A stretch of DNA of 64,000 nt from Flavobacteriaceae bacterium (GCA_947446635.1 CANFHF010000005.1:24954-88953), one strand, 5' to 3'. Counted from the first letter of the stretch, positions 54,448-64,000 are shown. Translations and numbers: made by a program. The notes: generated from the letters alone by a model not told the origin.

Positions 54448-54879
54448 TTTTTATACCTTTATTTCTTCTAGTTTTAATTATTTGCCTAAAGGCAGAATTA
54501 ACCTCTTAATACGATTCTTTTATTTTTATCTAAAATCTTCATTCGGTTCGGAGTGCAAATTTAGTGAAAAGATTACAGAATTTAGATTTCAGATTTCAGA
54601 TTTATTTGAGACGCCTTTTTTAAAGCTTTGTAATGCTTTAATAGACTAATTTATTTTGAAATATTTTGCAGAAAACTATTTTAATTAACTTTCTAGTATG
54701 CCATTCCGCTCTTTTACAAAATTAAAGCAAGTTTCTAAAATGCTGCAGAAAGTTTTGAATTACAATGAAATACCAAAAAATGACGAATTATTATTTATAA
54801 TTAATCTAAATAATTTTTGATAAACAAAAATTGGATTCTATATTTGCATCGTTATTCATATTTAATCTAAATAAGTACA
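54448..54879. other. 432-base divergent spacer between prfA and the outer-membrane gene
   Basis: It contains the prfA -7 box (54556-54563), short AGATTTC tandem repeats (about 54583-54600), a 40-codon frame (54698-54820) without recognisable product, and the operator-bracketed promoter (54791-54874). Confidence 0.6.
54791..54874 (+). promoter_or_regulatory. Promoter bracketed by two 23-bp near-palindromes
   Basis: TTG (54817-54819), 19 bases, then perfect TATATTTG (54839-54846). Palindrome 1 (54791-54813) ends 3 bases before the -33; palindrome 2 (54852-54874) begins 5 bases after the -7 and ends 5 bases before the ATG. Both have 9 of 11 paired positions and share the right half TTAATCTAAATAA. 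The shape recalls Fur-family operators reported in Bacteroidota, but the regulator is not known. Confidence 0.65.
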
Positions 54880-55683
54880 ATGAAAAATAAATTAATATTA
54901 GCAAGTTTTTTACTTATCAGCACCATGAGTTTATTAGCTCAAGACAGGAAATTCAACTACACTTATCAAAGTAGTGTCCTCGGAAAAGGACAAAAAGAGT
55001 TAGAAGTTTGGACCACTATTTTAAATGCTAAAGACAATTACTATAGAGAAATTATAAATCGAGTGGAATATGAAACTGGTTTAGGCTCTAATTTACAAGT
55101 TGCCTTATATTTAAATTCCAAACAAAAAGCCTTTTTTGATAAAAGCTCAGGAGAAATGATAATGAGTCCGACAGAAATTTCAGTTTCTAACGAATGGAAA
55201 TGCAAATTTTATGATCCTGTTGCCAATACAATTGGATTTGCGGGATATATAGAACTAACCGCTGCCGCCGACGAATTGGAAATTGAATTGAAAGCCATTT
55301 TTGATAAAAAAATTGGAAGAACAACGCATGCTTTGAACTTCACTTTCGAGCCAGAATGGGAAACCATAACCACTGAGAGAAAAGTAACCACTAGAACCGA
55401 GTTGAAATACGATATTAATTATGGTTTTGCTTATGAAATTAACAAAAATTGGAATTTAGGTACAGAAATCATGAATAGAAATCTATATATAAAAGACGAT
55501 AGTTTCATGCATTCAGCTATATTTGCAGGACCAACCGTTGGTTTTAATACCGCTGAATTCTGGATTAATTTATCGCTCTTGCCACAAATTGCAGGGCTAA
55601 ATAATCCTACAGGAATGTCAGGTTTAAATGTTGATGAGTATACAAAAATGGATGTGCGTTTACTATTTTCTTATTCCTTTTAA
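54880..55683 (+). CDS. Outer-membrane protein of unknown function
   Basis: The 267 aa protein has a signal peptide (cleavage after SLLAQ) and many alternating amphipathic strands, ending in Phe (LLFSYSF), which fits a small beta-barrel. No domain was recognised. A cytochrome lipoprotein follows 11 bases later, so the pair may work together at the outer membrane. Expression is controlled by the palindromes upstream (inference). Confidence 0.8.
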   Translation: MKNKLILASFLLISTMSLLAQDRKFNYTYQSSVLGKGQKELEVWTTILNAKDNYYREIINRVEYETGLGSNLQVALYLNSKQKAFFDKSSGEMIMSPTEISVSNEWKCKFYDPVANTIGFAGYIELTAAADELEIELKAIFDKKIGRTTHALNFTFEPEWETITTERKVTTRTELKYDINYGFAYEINKNWNLGTEIMNRNLYIKDDSFMHSAIFAGPTVGFNTAEFWINLSLLPQIAGLNNPTGMSGLNVDEYTKMDVRLLFSYSF

Positions 55684-55694
55684 TATTCTATAAA

Positions 55695-55979
55695 ATGAAA
55701 AAAATATTTCTTTTTGGTGCTGTATTTTTATTGTTTTCTTGCTCTTCGCAGCTATATATTCCTATTGACGCAACTCCCAAAGTTTCATTGGAAGACTTAA
55801 AAAAAGGAAGAGAAATCTATGTAAATAATTGTGCTAGTTGCCACCAACTATATGCGCCAAATAAATTTTCCGAAAAAGAATGGGAAGAAAATTTGAATAG
55901 AATGCAGGGTCGAGCAAAAATCAGCGATACAGAAAAACAATTGATTTACCAGTATATCACGACTGAACCTAATAAATAA
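55695..55979 (+). CDS. Small cytochrome c lipoprotein
   Basis: The 94 aa protein has a lipoprotein signal (LLFSCSS, Cys16) and a single CASCH haem motif (residues 51-55, NNCASCHQLY). A downstream Met (NRMQGR) could be the second ligand. It probably carries electrons at the cell surface or periplasm. It is paired with the preceding barrel protein. Confidence 0.86.
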   Translation: MKKIFLFGAVFLLFSCSSQLYIPIDATPKVSLEDLKKGREIYVNNCASCHQLYAPNKFSEKEWEENLNRMQGRAKISDTEKQLIYQYITTEPNK

Positions 55980-55989
55980 TAAATAAAAA

Positions 55990-56016
55990 GGCTGCCAAAA
56001 TTAATTTTGCGCAGCC
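55990..56016. terminator. Terminator between cytochrome gene and valS
   Basis: GGCTGC and GCAGCC close an inner palindrome (CAAAAT/ATTTTG), followed by a T run; convergent stops on both sides. Confidence 0.8.
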
Positions 56017-56045
56017 GTTTTTAATTATATTTTTATTAAATAAAT

Positions 56046-58679
56046 CTATTTCAATCCAGCGATACTTTGTTCAATTGTACCAATCTTAGCTAATGCATCA
56101 TCTTCTTTTTGCCTTTCGTTTGCCAAAACATTTTCTGGTGCTCCAGCAACAAACTTCTCGTTCGCTAGTTTACTTTGAACGGATTTCAAGAAACCTTGGG
56201 TATAAACTAATTCAGCCGTTAATTTGCCAATTTCTTCTTCCAAATTGATATTTCCGGTGATTGGAATAAAATATTCATTCGATTTTACACGGAAAGACAG
56301 AGCGCTATTCACTTTATCGGAAACATATTCTAAGGAAGTGATGTTCCCTAATTTGGCTACTACTGAATCAAAGTAAGTCGAAACTTTATCGTGATTCACA
56401 ATTCGCAATTCGATGGTGTCTTTAAACGGAATATTCTTGTCTTTACGAATCGTTCTGATTCCTGAAATCACTTCGATTGTGTTTTCGAAATCGGTAATTA
56501 ATTGCGTATTAAACGGTTTTATTTGGGGCCAAGTCGAAACGATTAACGCTTCATCTGGAGTTCTTTCGGCAAGAATTTGCCAAATTTCCTCTGTCAAGAA
56601 AGGCATAAACGGATGCAATAATTTCAAGTTGTTTTCCAGCATTTCTATGGCTTTCGCCAAAGTTAGACTGTCAATGGGTTGTTGGTAGGCCGGTTTTATC
56701 ATTTCGAGAAACCAAGAACAGAAATCGTCCCAAACCAATTTGTAAATTCCCATCAAAGCCTCGGAAATTCTGTATTTCTCAAAATTGTCTTCGATTTCCA
56801 AAAGTATTTGTTGCAATTTAGCTTCATACCATTCAATCGCAGCTTTGGAGGATTCTGGTTGCGGAATTGCATCCGAAACTTCCCAGCCTTTTATCAGTTT
56901 GAAGGCATTCCAAATTTTGTTGGTAAATCCTTTTCCTTGATTACACAATTCTTCGTCGAACATAATATCGTTTCCTGCAGAAGCGCTCAAAAGCAAACCC
57001 ACTCGAACTCCATCGGCACCAAATTTTTGGATTAACTCCAATGGTTCTGGTGAATTCCCTAACGATTTCGACATTTTACGTCTTTGTTTATCGCGAACCA
57101 AACCTGTCAAATAGACATTCGTAAATGGTTTTTTACCCGTATATTCATAACCTGCAATAATCATTCGCGCCACCCAGAAAAACAAAATATCTGGACCAGT
57201 AACTAAATCATTTGTTGGATAATAGTATTTAAAATCTTCGTTTTCAGGATCCATAATTCCACCGAAAACTGACATTGGCCACAGCCATGAGGAGAACCAA
57301 GTGTCAAGAGCATCAACGTCTTGGCGTAAATCTTTTGTTTCAAGTTTAAGGTTTGAAGTTTTAGCTCGAGCTAATTTCAAAGCTTCCTCAATGTTTTCTG
57401 CAACTACGAAATCTTCCTTGCCATCGCCATAGAAATAGGCAGGAATTTGTTGTCCCCACCACAATTGACGAGATATATTCCAATCGCGAATGTTATTCAA
57501 CCAATGAGCGTAGGTATTATTAAAACGGGCCGGATGCAATTTTATATCACCATCTACTAAAACAGCCTTGATTGCCGGTTTTACCAAATCTTCCATTTTC
57601 AGGAACCATTGGTCGGATAAACGGGGTTCGATAACGGCTTTGGTTCTTTCGGAAGTTCCTACTTTATTCAGGTGAATTTCGGTTTTGGATAAAGCTCCGA
57701 TCGTGTCCAATTCTTTGGCAATTGCTGTGCGAACCACAAAACGGTCTTTTCCTTGGTAATGCAAACCAAAACTATTTAGCGACGCATCTTCATTGAAAAT
57801 GTCAATGATCTCCAAATTATGTTTTTCGCCCAAAGCTTTGTCATTCATATCGTGCGCCGGAGTCACTTTCAAACAACCAGTTCCAAACTCAATATCAACG
57901 TAGTCGTCTTCGATAATTGGAATCACACGACCGCAAATGGGTACAATGGCTTTCCTCCCTATTAAATGGTTGAAACGATTGTCAATTGGATTAATACAAA
58001 TCGCAGTGTCACCAAAAATAGTTTCGGGACGCGTGGTGGCAACCGTCAAAAAGTCTTCACTTCCTTCAATTTTATATTTTATAAAATATAATTTTCCTTG
58101 CTGTTCTTCATAAATTACTTCTTCGTCGGACAAAGTAGTTTTGGCTTCAGGATCCCAGTTTACCATTCGGTAGCCACGATAAATCAAGCCTTTGTTGTAT
58201 AAATCAACAAAAGAGCGAATCACCGAAGCTGACATATCCGGATCCATGGTAAATTTTGTTCTGTCCCAATCGCAAGAGCATCCTAGTTGTTTGAGCTGTT
58301 CCAGAATTACGCCACCATATTTGTCCGTCCATTCCCAAGCGTGTGCCAAAAATTCTTCGCGTGTTAAATCATTTTTATTGATTCCTTCGGCTTTTAATTT
58401 AGCAACCACCTTGGCTTCCGTTGCAATAGAGGCGTGATCCGTTCCGGGAACCCAACAAGCGTTGAAACCTTTGAGACGGGCTCTTCGAATCAAAACATCC
58501 TGAATGGTATTATTCAACATGTGCCCCATGTGCAAAACCCCAGTCACATTAGGCGGAGGAATTACGATGGTATATGGCGTTCGGTGATCTGGCTCCGAAT
58601 GAAAATAATTGTTTTTCATCCAGTAGTCATACCACTTATTTTCAATGGTTTTGGCGTCGAATTGTGCAGGGATTGTCAT
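56046..58679 (-). CDS. valS: Valyl-tRNA synthetase
   Basis: An 877 aa class I synthetase charging tRNA-Val. HIGH motif as GHML in PPPNVTGVLHMGHML (near residue 45), KMSKS in RRKMSKSLGNSPEP, a CP1 editing domain with TTRPETIFGDTA, and a C-terminal coiled coil. ATG at 58679 (MTIPAQFDAK) is preferred over 58688. Confidence 0.97.
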   Translation of the reverse strand: MTIPAQFDAKTIENKWYDYWMKNNYFHSEPDHRTPYTIVIPPPNVTGVLHMGHMLNNTIQDVLIRRARLKGFNACWVPGTDHASIATEAKVVAKLKAEGINKNDLTREEFLAHAWEWTDKYGGVILEQLKQLGCSCDWDRTKFTMDPDMSASVIRSFVDLYNKGLIYRGYRMVNWDPEAKTTLSDEEVIYEEQQGKLYFIKYKIEGSEDFLTVATTRPETIFGDTAICINPIDNRFNHLIGRKAIVPICGRVIPIIEDDYVDIEFGTGCLKVTPAHDMNDKALGEKHNLEIIDIFNEDASLNSFGLHYQGKDRFVVRTAIAKELDTIGALSKTEIHLNKVGTSERTKAVIEPRLSDQWFLKMEDLVKPAIKAVLVDGDIKLHPARFNNTYAHWLNNIRDWNISRQLWWGQQIPAYFYGDGKEDFVVAENIEEALKLARAKTSNLKLETKDLRQDVDALDTWFSSWLWPMSVFGGIMDPENEDFKYYYPTNDLVTGPDILFFWVARMIIAGYEYTGKKPFTNVYLTGLVRDKQRRKMSKSLGNSPEPLELIQKFGADGVRVGLLLSASAGNDIMFDEELCNQGKGFTNKIWNAFKLIKGWEVSDAIPQPESSKAAIEWYEAKLQQILLEIEDNFEKYRISEALMGIYKLVWDDFCSWFLEMIKPAYQQPIDSLTLAKAIEMLENNLKLLHPFMPFLTEEIWQILAERTPDEALIVSTWPQIKPFNTQLITDFENTIEVISGIRTIRKDKNIPFKDTIELRIVNHDKVSTYFDSVVAKLGNITSLEYVSDKVNSALSFRVKSNEYFIPITGNINLEEEIGKLTAELVYTQGFLKSVQSKLANEKFVAGAPENVLANERQKEDDALAKIGTIEQSIAGLK

Positions 58680-58785
58680 AAAAAGCAACTGTTAAAACCA
58701 AAATTTACCTTTGGTCTGATTTTTGTAAATATAATCGAGAACAAAAGTAAATAATTAAGTACAGTATAAAAAGATAAATAAATAA

Positions 58786-58815
58786 TTGTCTATTAATTAA
58801 AACTAATTACATTTA
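58786..58815 (+). promoter_or_regulatory. Probable promoter of the DUF1573 gene
   Basis: TTG (58786-58788), 19 bases, TACATTTA (58808-58815; one mismatch to TAnnTTTG). Confidence 0.5.
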
Positions 58816-58839
58816 CTCATTGATTTAAAAAAAACTAGG

Positions 58840-59232
58840 ATGAAAAATATAACCGCTTTACTAGCAATCGTATTAATAAGTAGTTTGAGTTTTGCCCAAG
58901 AAGGCCCTAAAATTGAATTTAAAGTAAAAAACAATACTTTAGATTACGGTATCATTTCAAAGAAAAAGGACAATGGTCTTCGTTCTTTTGAATTTACTAA
59001 CACCGGCGATGCACCTTTAATTATTACCAACGTGCTCTCGACCTGTAAATGTATTGTATCTAATAAGCCGAGCGAATCAATTCTGCCGGGGAAAACTGGA
59101 AAAATTGACATTCGATACAATATGACTCCTGGCCCAATTAGAAAAACCATTACGATTGAATCTAATGCTGTAAATTATGAAGGAGGGATAATTGCCTTAA
59201 AAATTAAGGGCGAAGTGATGGCTAACGAATAA
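58840..59232 (+). CDS. DUF1573 secreted protein
   Basis: The 130 aa protein has a signal peptide (cut after SFAQ) and one DUF1573 domain, an Ig-like fold: FEFTNTGDAPLIITNVLSTCKCIV and PGKTGKIDIRYNM. Function unknown; such proteins are abundant and secreted in Bacteroidota. Confidence 0.88.
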   Translation: MKNITALLAIVLISSLSFAQEGPKIEFKVKNNTLDYGIISKKKDNGLRSFEFTNTGDAPLIITNVLSTCKCIVSNKPSESILPGKTGKIDIRYNMTPGPIRKTITIESNAVNYEGGIIALKIKGEVMANE

Positions 59233-59254
59233 AATTTAAATAATTTTGATTCTA

Positions 59255-59284
59255 AACGCTTCTTGGAAATAAACAAGAAGCGTT
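59255..59284 (+). terminator. Terminator after the DUF1573 gene
   Basis: An 11-bp perfect stem (AACGCTTCTTG / CAAGAAGCGTT) with an 8-base loop and a T run. Confidence 0.88.
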
Positions 59285-59506
59285 CTTTTTTATACTACAT
59301 ACTGGAATTTAAAAACTCTCATATCTCAAAACGGGCAAAGCAAAATTGAATAGAAAACACAAAATAATTGTTTTTTTACCAAAAATGATTTAAATAAAGT
59401 TAGTGGAAATAATAGGATTATAATGCATCTTTAACTACAAATAACACTATATACTCCATTAAATTCGGAAAAAAAATTGCAAATTTGCATTTCAATAATT
59501 TAAAAC

Positions 59507-60742
59507 ATGCCAAAAATATCCAACAAGGGCAGGCAAATGCCCGAATCACCAATACGAAAATTGGCACCTTTTGCAGAAATAGCAAAGAAAAAAGGGCATA
59601 AAGTATATCATTTGAATATAGGTCAACCCGATATAAAAACCCCTGAAGTTGCTATTAATGCCATAAAAAATATTGATTTAACTATTTTAGAATACAGCCA
59701 TTCCGCTGGTAATGAAAGCTATAGGAGGAAATTATCCCAATTTTATTTACAACAAAAAGTCAATGTAAATTTTGAAGATATTATTATCACAACAGGTGGT
59801 TCAGAAGCCTTATTATTTGCTTTGGGTTCTATTATGGATCAGGGCGATGAAGTTATAATTCCAGAGCCTTTTTACGCTAATTACAGTGCTTTTTCAAATG
59901 CATCAGGCGGAAAGGTCGTTCCCGTAATTTCAACCATTGAAACCGGTTTTTCCCTTCCTCCTATTAGTGAATTTGAAAAATTGATTAGCCCTAAAACAAA
60001 GGCTATTTTGATTTGTAATCCTGGAAATCCTACTGGTTATCTGTATTCCGAAACTGAAATGATGCAATTGGCTGCTTTGGTAAAGAAATATGACATATTT
60101 CTAATTGCTGATGAAGTGTATCGGGAATTTATTTACGACGGAGACACCCATTATTCGGTAATGAATATACCTGGACTCGAAGAAAATGTAATTATGGTTG
60201 ATTCGGTTTCAAAACGCTACAGCATGTGTGGGGCTAGAATAGGATGTTTAGTATCAAAAAACAAGGAATTCATGTCCACTGCAATGAAATTTGCCCAAGC
60301 CAGATTAAGTCCGCCAACAATGGGACAAATTGCTTGTGAAGCTGCAATTGACACACCTAAAACTTATTTTGACGAGGTAATTTCAGAGTACAAAGGGCGA
60401 AGAGATACACTAATAAGTGAATTAAATAAAATTGAAGGTGTAGTGGTAACCAAGCCAAAAGCAGCTTTTTATTGCATTGCGCAACTTCCTATTGACAATG
60501 CTGATGATTTTTGCCGATGGATTTTAGAAAAATTTGATTTGAATGGCGAAACGGTAATGATGGCCCCTGCGGCAGGATTCTATTCGACTCCCAATATGGG
60601 ATTAAACCAGGTGCGAATAGCCTACGTTTTAAAGAAAGAAGATCTTATTCGTGCTATGCAAATTTTAAAAGTGGCGATTTCAGTTTATAAAACCAGAAAA
60701 AATAATTCGGTTTTAAATAATACTGACAACGAAAATTCCTAA
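59507..60742 (+). CDS. Class I/II pyridoxal-phosphate aminotransferase
   Basis: The 411 aa protein is an AspC-like fold I aminotransferase: HLNIGQPDIKTP, TGGSEALLFAL, ICNPGNPTGY, and the PLP Lys in DSVSKRYSMCGARIG. It likely acts on aspartate, tyrosine or branched-chain amino acids; not resolvable here. A perfect 12-bp palindrome TGCAAATTTGCA (59478-59489) lies before the start. Confidence 0.88.
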   Translation: MPKISNKGRQMPESPIRKLAPFAEIAKKKGHKVYHLNIGQPDIKTPEVAINAIKNIDLTILEYSHSAGNESYRRKLSQFYLQQKVNVNFEDIIITTGGSEALLFALGSIMDQGDEVIIPEPFYANYSAFSNASGGKVVPVISTIETGFSLPPISEFEKLISPKTKAILICNPGNPTGYLYSETEMMQLAALVKKYDIFLIADEVYREFIYDGDTHYSVMNIPGLEENVIMVDSVSKRYSMCGARIGCLVSKNKEFMSTAMKFAQARLSPPTMGQIACEAAIDTPKTYFDEVISEYKGRRDTLISELNKIEGVVVTKPKAAFYCIAQLPIDNADDFCRWILEKFDLNGETVMMAPAAGFYSTPNMGLNQVRIAYVLKKEDLIRAMQILKVAISVYKTRKNNSVLNNTDNENS

Positions 60743-60743
60743 A

Positions 60744-60787
60744 TTAATTAATAAAAGCCTTAGAAATTCTTTAGCTTTTATTAATTA
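60744..60787 (+). terminator. Hairpin between aminotransferase and folE
   Basis: A 14-bp inverted repeat (60745-60758 with 60774-60787, 15-base loop) right after the aminotransferase stop, with a T-rich stretch after it. Confidence 0.6.
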
Positions 60788-60832
60788 TCTTTACCCCATA
60801 AAATTACACACCCATTTTAATAGTAACTTTTG

Positions 60833-61504
60833 ATGATAAACAACGAAGAATTTCATGACGAAATAGGAGACAATCATATTAGTTTAAGCGCAAAAAATCC
60901 GCTAAGAGAAGACGCTTTTGATATTACCGATGACCAAAAAATTGAAAAAATAAAAAAAGATGTCGAAAACATTCTCATTACTCTTGGAATGGATTTGACC
61001 GATGATAGCCTGAAAGGTACTCCAAACCGTGTCGCAAAAATGTTTGTAAAGGAAATTTTTGGAGGACTGAATCCTTCCAAAAAACCAAAGGCTTCCACAT
61101 TTGAAAATGGATACAAATATGGAGAAATGTTAGTCGAAAAAAACATCACCCTCTACTCCACTTGCGAACACCATTTACTTCCTATAATAGGAAAAGCGCA
61201 TGTGGCCTATATTTCAAAAGGTCGTGTCATTGGATTATCAAAAATAAATCGAATTGTTGAATATTATGCCAAAAGACCACAGGTTCAAGAACGCCTAACG
61301 ATGCAAATCGTACAAGAGCTTCAGATTGCTCTTGGAACCGAAGATGTTGCTTGTATCATAGATGCCAAACACCTTTGCGTTAATTCTAGAGGAATAAAAG
61401 ACATCGAAAGTAGTACCGTAACCTCAGAATTTGGCGGACAATTCAAAAACGAACAAACTCGTAGAGAGTTGTTGGATTATATAAAATTAGATACAAAATT
61501 CTAA
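60833..61504 (+). CDS. folE: GTP cyclohydrolase I
   Basis: FolE makes dihydroneopterin triphosphate, the first step of folate and pterin synthesis, complementary to pabB at 3.2-4.5 kb. The 223 aa protein has TPNRVAKMFVKEIFGG, and the zinc site STCEHHLLP, and a Cys in DAKHLCVNSRG. ATG 60833 is chosen over TTG 60830. An extended N-terminal tail (about 35 residues) is not conserved. Confidence 0.95.
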   Translation: MINNEEFHDEIGDNHISLSAKNPLREDAFDITDDQKIEKIKKDVENILITLGMDLTDDSLKGTPNRVAKMFVKEIFGGLNPSKKPKASTFENGYKYGEMLVEKNITLYSTCEHHLLPIIGKAHVAYISKGRVIGLSKINRIVEYYAKRPQVQERLTMQIVQELQIALGTEDVACIIDAKHLCVNSRGIKDIESSTVTSEFGGQFKNEQTRRELLDYIKLDTKF

Positions 61505-61557
61505 TTTTATTAATCATTAATTTGTTTAATCTTCAAATTAAAAAACATTAAACTTTT

Positions 61558-63039
61558 ATGCCTTTATACAAAACCCAAACCTTAAAAATATACAATTCTC
61601 TTTCAGGAGAAAAGGTAATTTTTACACCAATTCATGAAGGAAACGTGGGGATATATGTTTGCGGACCGACGGTTTATAGCAATGTGCATCTAGGAAATGT
61701 GCGCACTTTTATGTCTTTTGATATCATCTTTAGGTATTTTTTGCACTTGGGTTATAAAACACGTTATGTCAGAAACATTACCGATGTGGGTCATATTGTG
61801 GATGATGTGGACGATGGTGAAGACAAAATTGCCAAAAAAGCACGATTGGAACAGTTGGAACCTATGGAAGTTGTTCAACAATACACTGTTGATTTTCATG
61901 AGATCTTAAGTTTATTCCACTTTTTGCCACCGAGTATTGAACCCACAGCAACGGGACATATTATTGAACAAATTGAAATCGTCAAAAAAATTATTGACAA
62001 TGGATTTGCCTATGAAGTCAATGGCTCCGTGTATTTTGACGTTGTTAAATATAACAAAACCAATAATTACGGTATATTAAGCGGCCGAAACATTGACGAA
62101 ATGTTAGCTAACACAAGAGATTTAGACGGTCAGGGCGATAAAAAAAATGCACAAGATTTTGCGCTTTGGAAAAAAGCCGAACCCCAACATATTATGCGAT
62201 GGCCTTCTCCATGGAGCGATGGTTTCCCAGGTTGGCATTTAGAATGTACTGCGATGAGCACCAAATATTTGGGCAATCATTTTGACATTCATGGCGGTGG
62301 AATGGATTTGAAATTCCCGCATCACGAATGCGAAATTGCTCAGAATCAAGCTTGTACAGGCCATACGCCGGTCAACTATTGGATGCATGCCAATATGCTG
62401 ACTTTGAACGGCAAAAAAATGGCAAAATCTACAGGAAACAATATCTTACCAAGGGAGATTTTGACTGGCGAAAACCCTATTTTAAGCAAAGCCTTCTCCC
62501 CGAGTGTTGCTCGATTTTTTATGCTCCAAGCGCATTATAGAAGCAATCTTGACTTTACGAATGACGCCATTCTTGCTGCCGAAAAAGGATTTTACAGATT
62601 AATGGAAGCCTTAGATGGATTGGCAGCAATTACGCCAAGCTCGACTTCTACATTAGATATTTCTGGCTGGAAACAAAATTGTTATGACGCCATGAATGAC
62701 GATTTCAATAGTCCAATTTTGATAGCACAATTATTTGAAGGAGTCCGTTTTATCAATTTATTAAAAGATAATGCTGCCACACTAACTTCCGAAGATATAA
62801 ATAAACTCAAGACATCGATGCATTCCTTTGTTTTTGACGTTTTAGGTTTAAAAGACGAAAAAACTATTGGTAACAATACTGAAAAACTGGAAGGCTTAGT
62901 AAACATATTCATTAATATGAGAATGGAAGCTAGAGCGAATAAAGACTTTGCATTATCAGACCAAATTCGGGATCAGTTAATTGCCTTGGGAATCCAATTA
63001 AAAGACGGGAAAGAAGGAACCACTTTCAGTATTCAGTAA
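61558..63039 (+). CDS. cysS: Cysteinyl-tRNA synthetase
   Basis: A 493 aa class I synthetase. HIGH-type HLGN in [18 protein letters not shown], a zinc site with Cys and His ligands ([21 protein letters not shown]) and KMSKS as KMAKS in [11 protein letters not shown]. Length and features are normal. Confidence 0.97.
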   Translation: MPLYKTQTLKIYNSLSGEKVIFTPIHEGNVGIYVCGPTVYSNVHLGNVRTFMSFDIIFRYFLHLGYKTRYVRNITDVGHIVDDVDDGEDKIAKKARLEQLEPMEVVQQYTVDFHEILSLFHFLPPSIEPTATGHIIEQIEIVKKIIDNGFAYEVNGSVYFDVVKYNKTNNYGILSGRNIDEMLANTRDLDGQGDKKNAQDFALWKKAEPQHIMRWPSPWSDGFPGWHLECTAMSTKYLGNHFDIHGGGMDLKFPHHECEIAQNQACTGHTPVNYWMHANMLTLNGKKMAKSTGNNILPREILTGENPILSKAFSPSVARFFMLQAHYRSNLDFTNDAILAAEKGFYRLMEALDGLAAITPSSTSTLDISGWKQNCYDAMNDDFNSPILIAQLFEGVRFINLLKDNAATLTSEDINKLKTSMHSFVFDVLGLKDEKTIGNNTEKLEGLVNIFINMRMEARANKDFALSDQIRDQLIALGIQLKDGKEGTTFSIQ

Positions 63040-63073
63040 TCCGATCCGATTTCAGATTTTTAATTCCAAAATC

Positions 63074-63316
63074 ATGTTGTCAAGAATCATCATATTTCCA
63101 TTTGTACTATTGGTTCGTTTTTATCAAAACGCAATTTCTCCTTTTACTCCCTCAACCTGTAGGTTTGAGCCCACTTGTTCGAGTTATATGATTGAAGCGC
63201 TACAAAAACACGGTCTCTTTTATGGTGGATTTCTTGGGATAAAAAGAATATTAAGTTGTCATCCCTGGGGAAAAAAGGGGTATGACCCTGTTCCTTCAAA
63301 GAAACACAACCATTAA
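63074..63316 (+). CDS. yidD: Membrane protein insertion efficiency factor YidD
   Basis: An 80 aa YidD with [20 protein letters not shown] followed by [12 protein letters not shown] and [12 protein letters not shown]. It assists YidC in membrane protein insertion. It lies 35 bases after cysS and 58 before lgt. Confidence 0.94.
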   Translation: MLSRIIIFPFVLLVRFYQNAISPFTPSTCRFEPTCSSYMIEALQKHGLFYGGFLGIKRILSCHPWGKKGYDPVPSKKHNH

Positions 63317-63374
63317 TAAAAACAAAGTCAAAACAAAAAATGTATTTTTACACCAAATAAGAAATTAAGAAATA

Positions 63375-64000
63375 ATGACACACGTTTTAAACACAGTATG
63401 GAATCCGCCAATAGGTTTTGATTTAGGGTTTTTTGTAATTCGATATTACAGCTTAATGTTTGTAATCGCTTTTGGATTGGGTTGGTACATTATAAAAAAT
63501 ATATTTGAACGCGAAAATGAATCGTTAGAAAAACTAGATTCCTTATTTATTTGGACTGTTTTAGCCACATTAATTGGCGCTCGCCTTGGTCATGTTCTTT
63601 TTTACGATTGGGAATATTACCGCAATCATCTCTTAGAGATATTTTTGCCGTTCCGATTTACTCCAAACTTTGAATTTACTGGTTTTCAAGGACTAGCAAG
63701 TCATGGTGCTGCTATATCCATTATAATAGCGATGTACTATTTTAGTAAAAAAATAATGAAAAGACCTATTTTATGGATGTTGGACAGAATCGTAATACCA
63801 GTGGCAAGCGGCGCTGTATTTGTTAGATTAGGTAATTTTTTTAATTCAGAAATTGTAGGTAAGGAAACCGATTCTCCACTAGGAATAAAATTTGTGAGAG
63901 ACTTTTTTAGTCCAAATGATGCCGTAAATGCTACTCAAATAGCTAATCCAAAAGAAGCCTATCACGCCATAGCTACTAATCCAAAGTTTGCAGAATTACT
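63375..64000 (+). CDS. lgt: Prolipoprotein diacylglyceryl transferase (3' end cut by window edge)
   Basis: Lgt attaches diacylglycerol to the Cys of lipoprotein precursors. The first 208 codons run to the window end without a stop. Polytopic membrane protein; GLASHGA and the signature RLGNFFNSEIVG are visible. It modifies the lipoproteins seen elsewhere here, such as the SOD and cytochromes. Confidence 0.94.
   Translation, partial: MTHVLNTVWNPPIGFDLGFFVIRYYSLMFVIAFGLGWYIIKNIFERENESLEKLDSLFIWTVLATLIGARLGHVLFYDWEYYRNHLLEIFLPFRFTPNFEFTGFQGLASHGAAISIIIAMYYFSKKIMKRPILWMLDRIVIPVASGAVFVRLGNFFNSEIVGKETDSPLGIKFVRDFFSPNDAVNATQIANPKEAYHAIATNPKFAEL

Noticed and set aside
54698..54820. 40-codon plus-strand frame before the outer-membrane gene
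   Set aside because: No recognisable product, and its end overlaps the palindrome and -33 element; probably chance.

Overview
The window is AT-rich chromosomal DNA of a Bacteroidota bacterium, most likely Flavobacterium or a close relative. Evidence: promoters of the form TTG-N17-23-TAnnTTTG, few recognisable Shine-Dalgarno sequences, several TTG starts, a type III glutamine synthetase, short lipoprotein signals and protein sequences of flavobacterial character. No tRNA, rRNA, CRISPR array, prophage or insertion sequence was seen. Almost everything is core metabolism, and the accessory content is a handful of small poorly known genes.

Layout. 1-8.5 kb, all minus strand: dsbD (cut by the window edge), tilS, pabB, lpdA, a non-phosphorylating GAPDH and a rhodanese. 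8.8-10.5 kb: a marR / nitroreductase / yceI operon with operator-like palindromes. 10.55-18.7 kb: a complete tryptophan operon, trpE-G-[cytochrome c lipoprotein]-D-C-F-B-[GGCT-like]-A. It is preceded by a short leader peptide gene with three consecutive Trp codons and a terminator/antiterminator pair, which is textbook ribosome-mediated attenuation. 18.7-22.8 kb: a three-gene efflux pump (TolC, HlyD, DHA2 MFS). 22.8-25.2 kb (minus): yaaA, a pseudouridine synthase and a PASTA-domain protein. 25.3-31.4 kb: ddl, coaD, a PhnA protein, a DEAD-box-type helicase, NUDIX, pyrE, an SRPBCC protein and birA. 31.5-37.1 kb: rsfS, ftsH, a LUD protein, cdsA, psd, an acyl-CoA-binding protein and a lipoprotein superoxide dismutase, which looks like a membrane/phospholipid cluster. 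37.2-43.7 kb: an OstA-like protein, a class III aminotransferase, a TPR protein, aroE and a TM2 / zinc-ribbon-TM2 / DUF2752 trio. 43.8-51.5 kb: a DUF1508 protein, a hypothetical protein, purM, divergent type III and type II glutamine synthetases, terC and purU. 51.6-58.7 kb: an alpha/beta hydrolase, pyrF, prfA, an outer-membrane protein plus mini-cytochrome pair behind paired palindromic operators, and valS. 58.8-64 kb: a DUF1573 protein, an aminotransferase, folE, cysS, yidD and lgt (cut by the window edge).

The strongest regulatory finding is the trp leader (10546-10700). Its peptide start lies about 4 bases after the -7 box, so the leader is probably read from a leaderless transcript. Other notable signals are two near-identical 23-bp palindromes bracketing the promoter at 54817-54846, a pair of palindromes 30 bp apart at marR, a divergent nudix/pyrE pair whose start codons are 7 bases apart, and several perfect inverted repeats in 5' regions. 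All promoter and RNA-structure calls were made by eye and have not been tested by computation or experiment.
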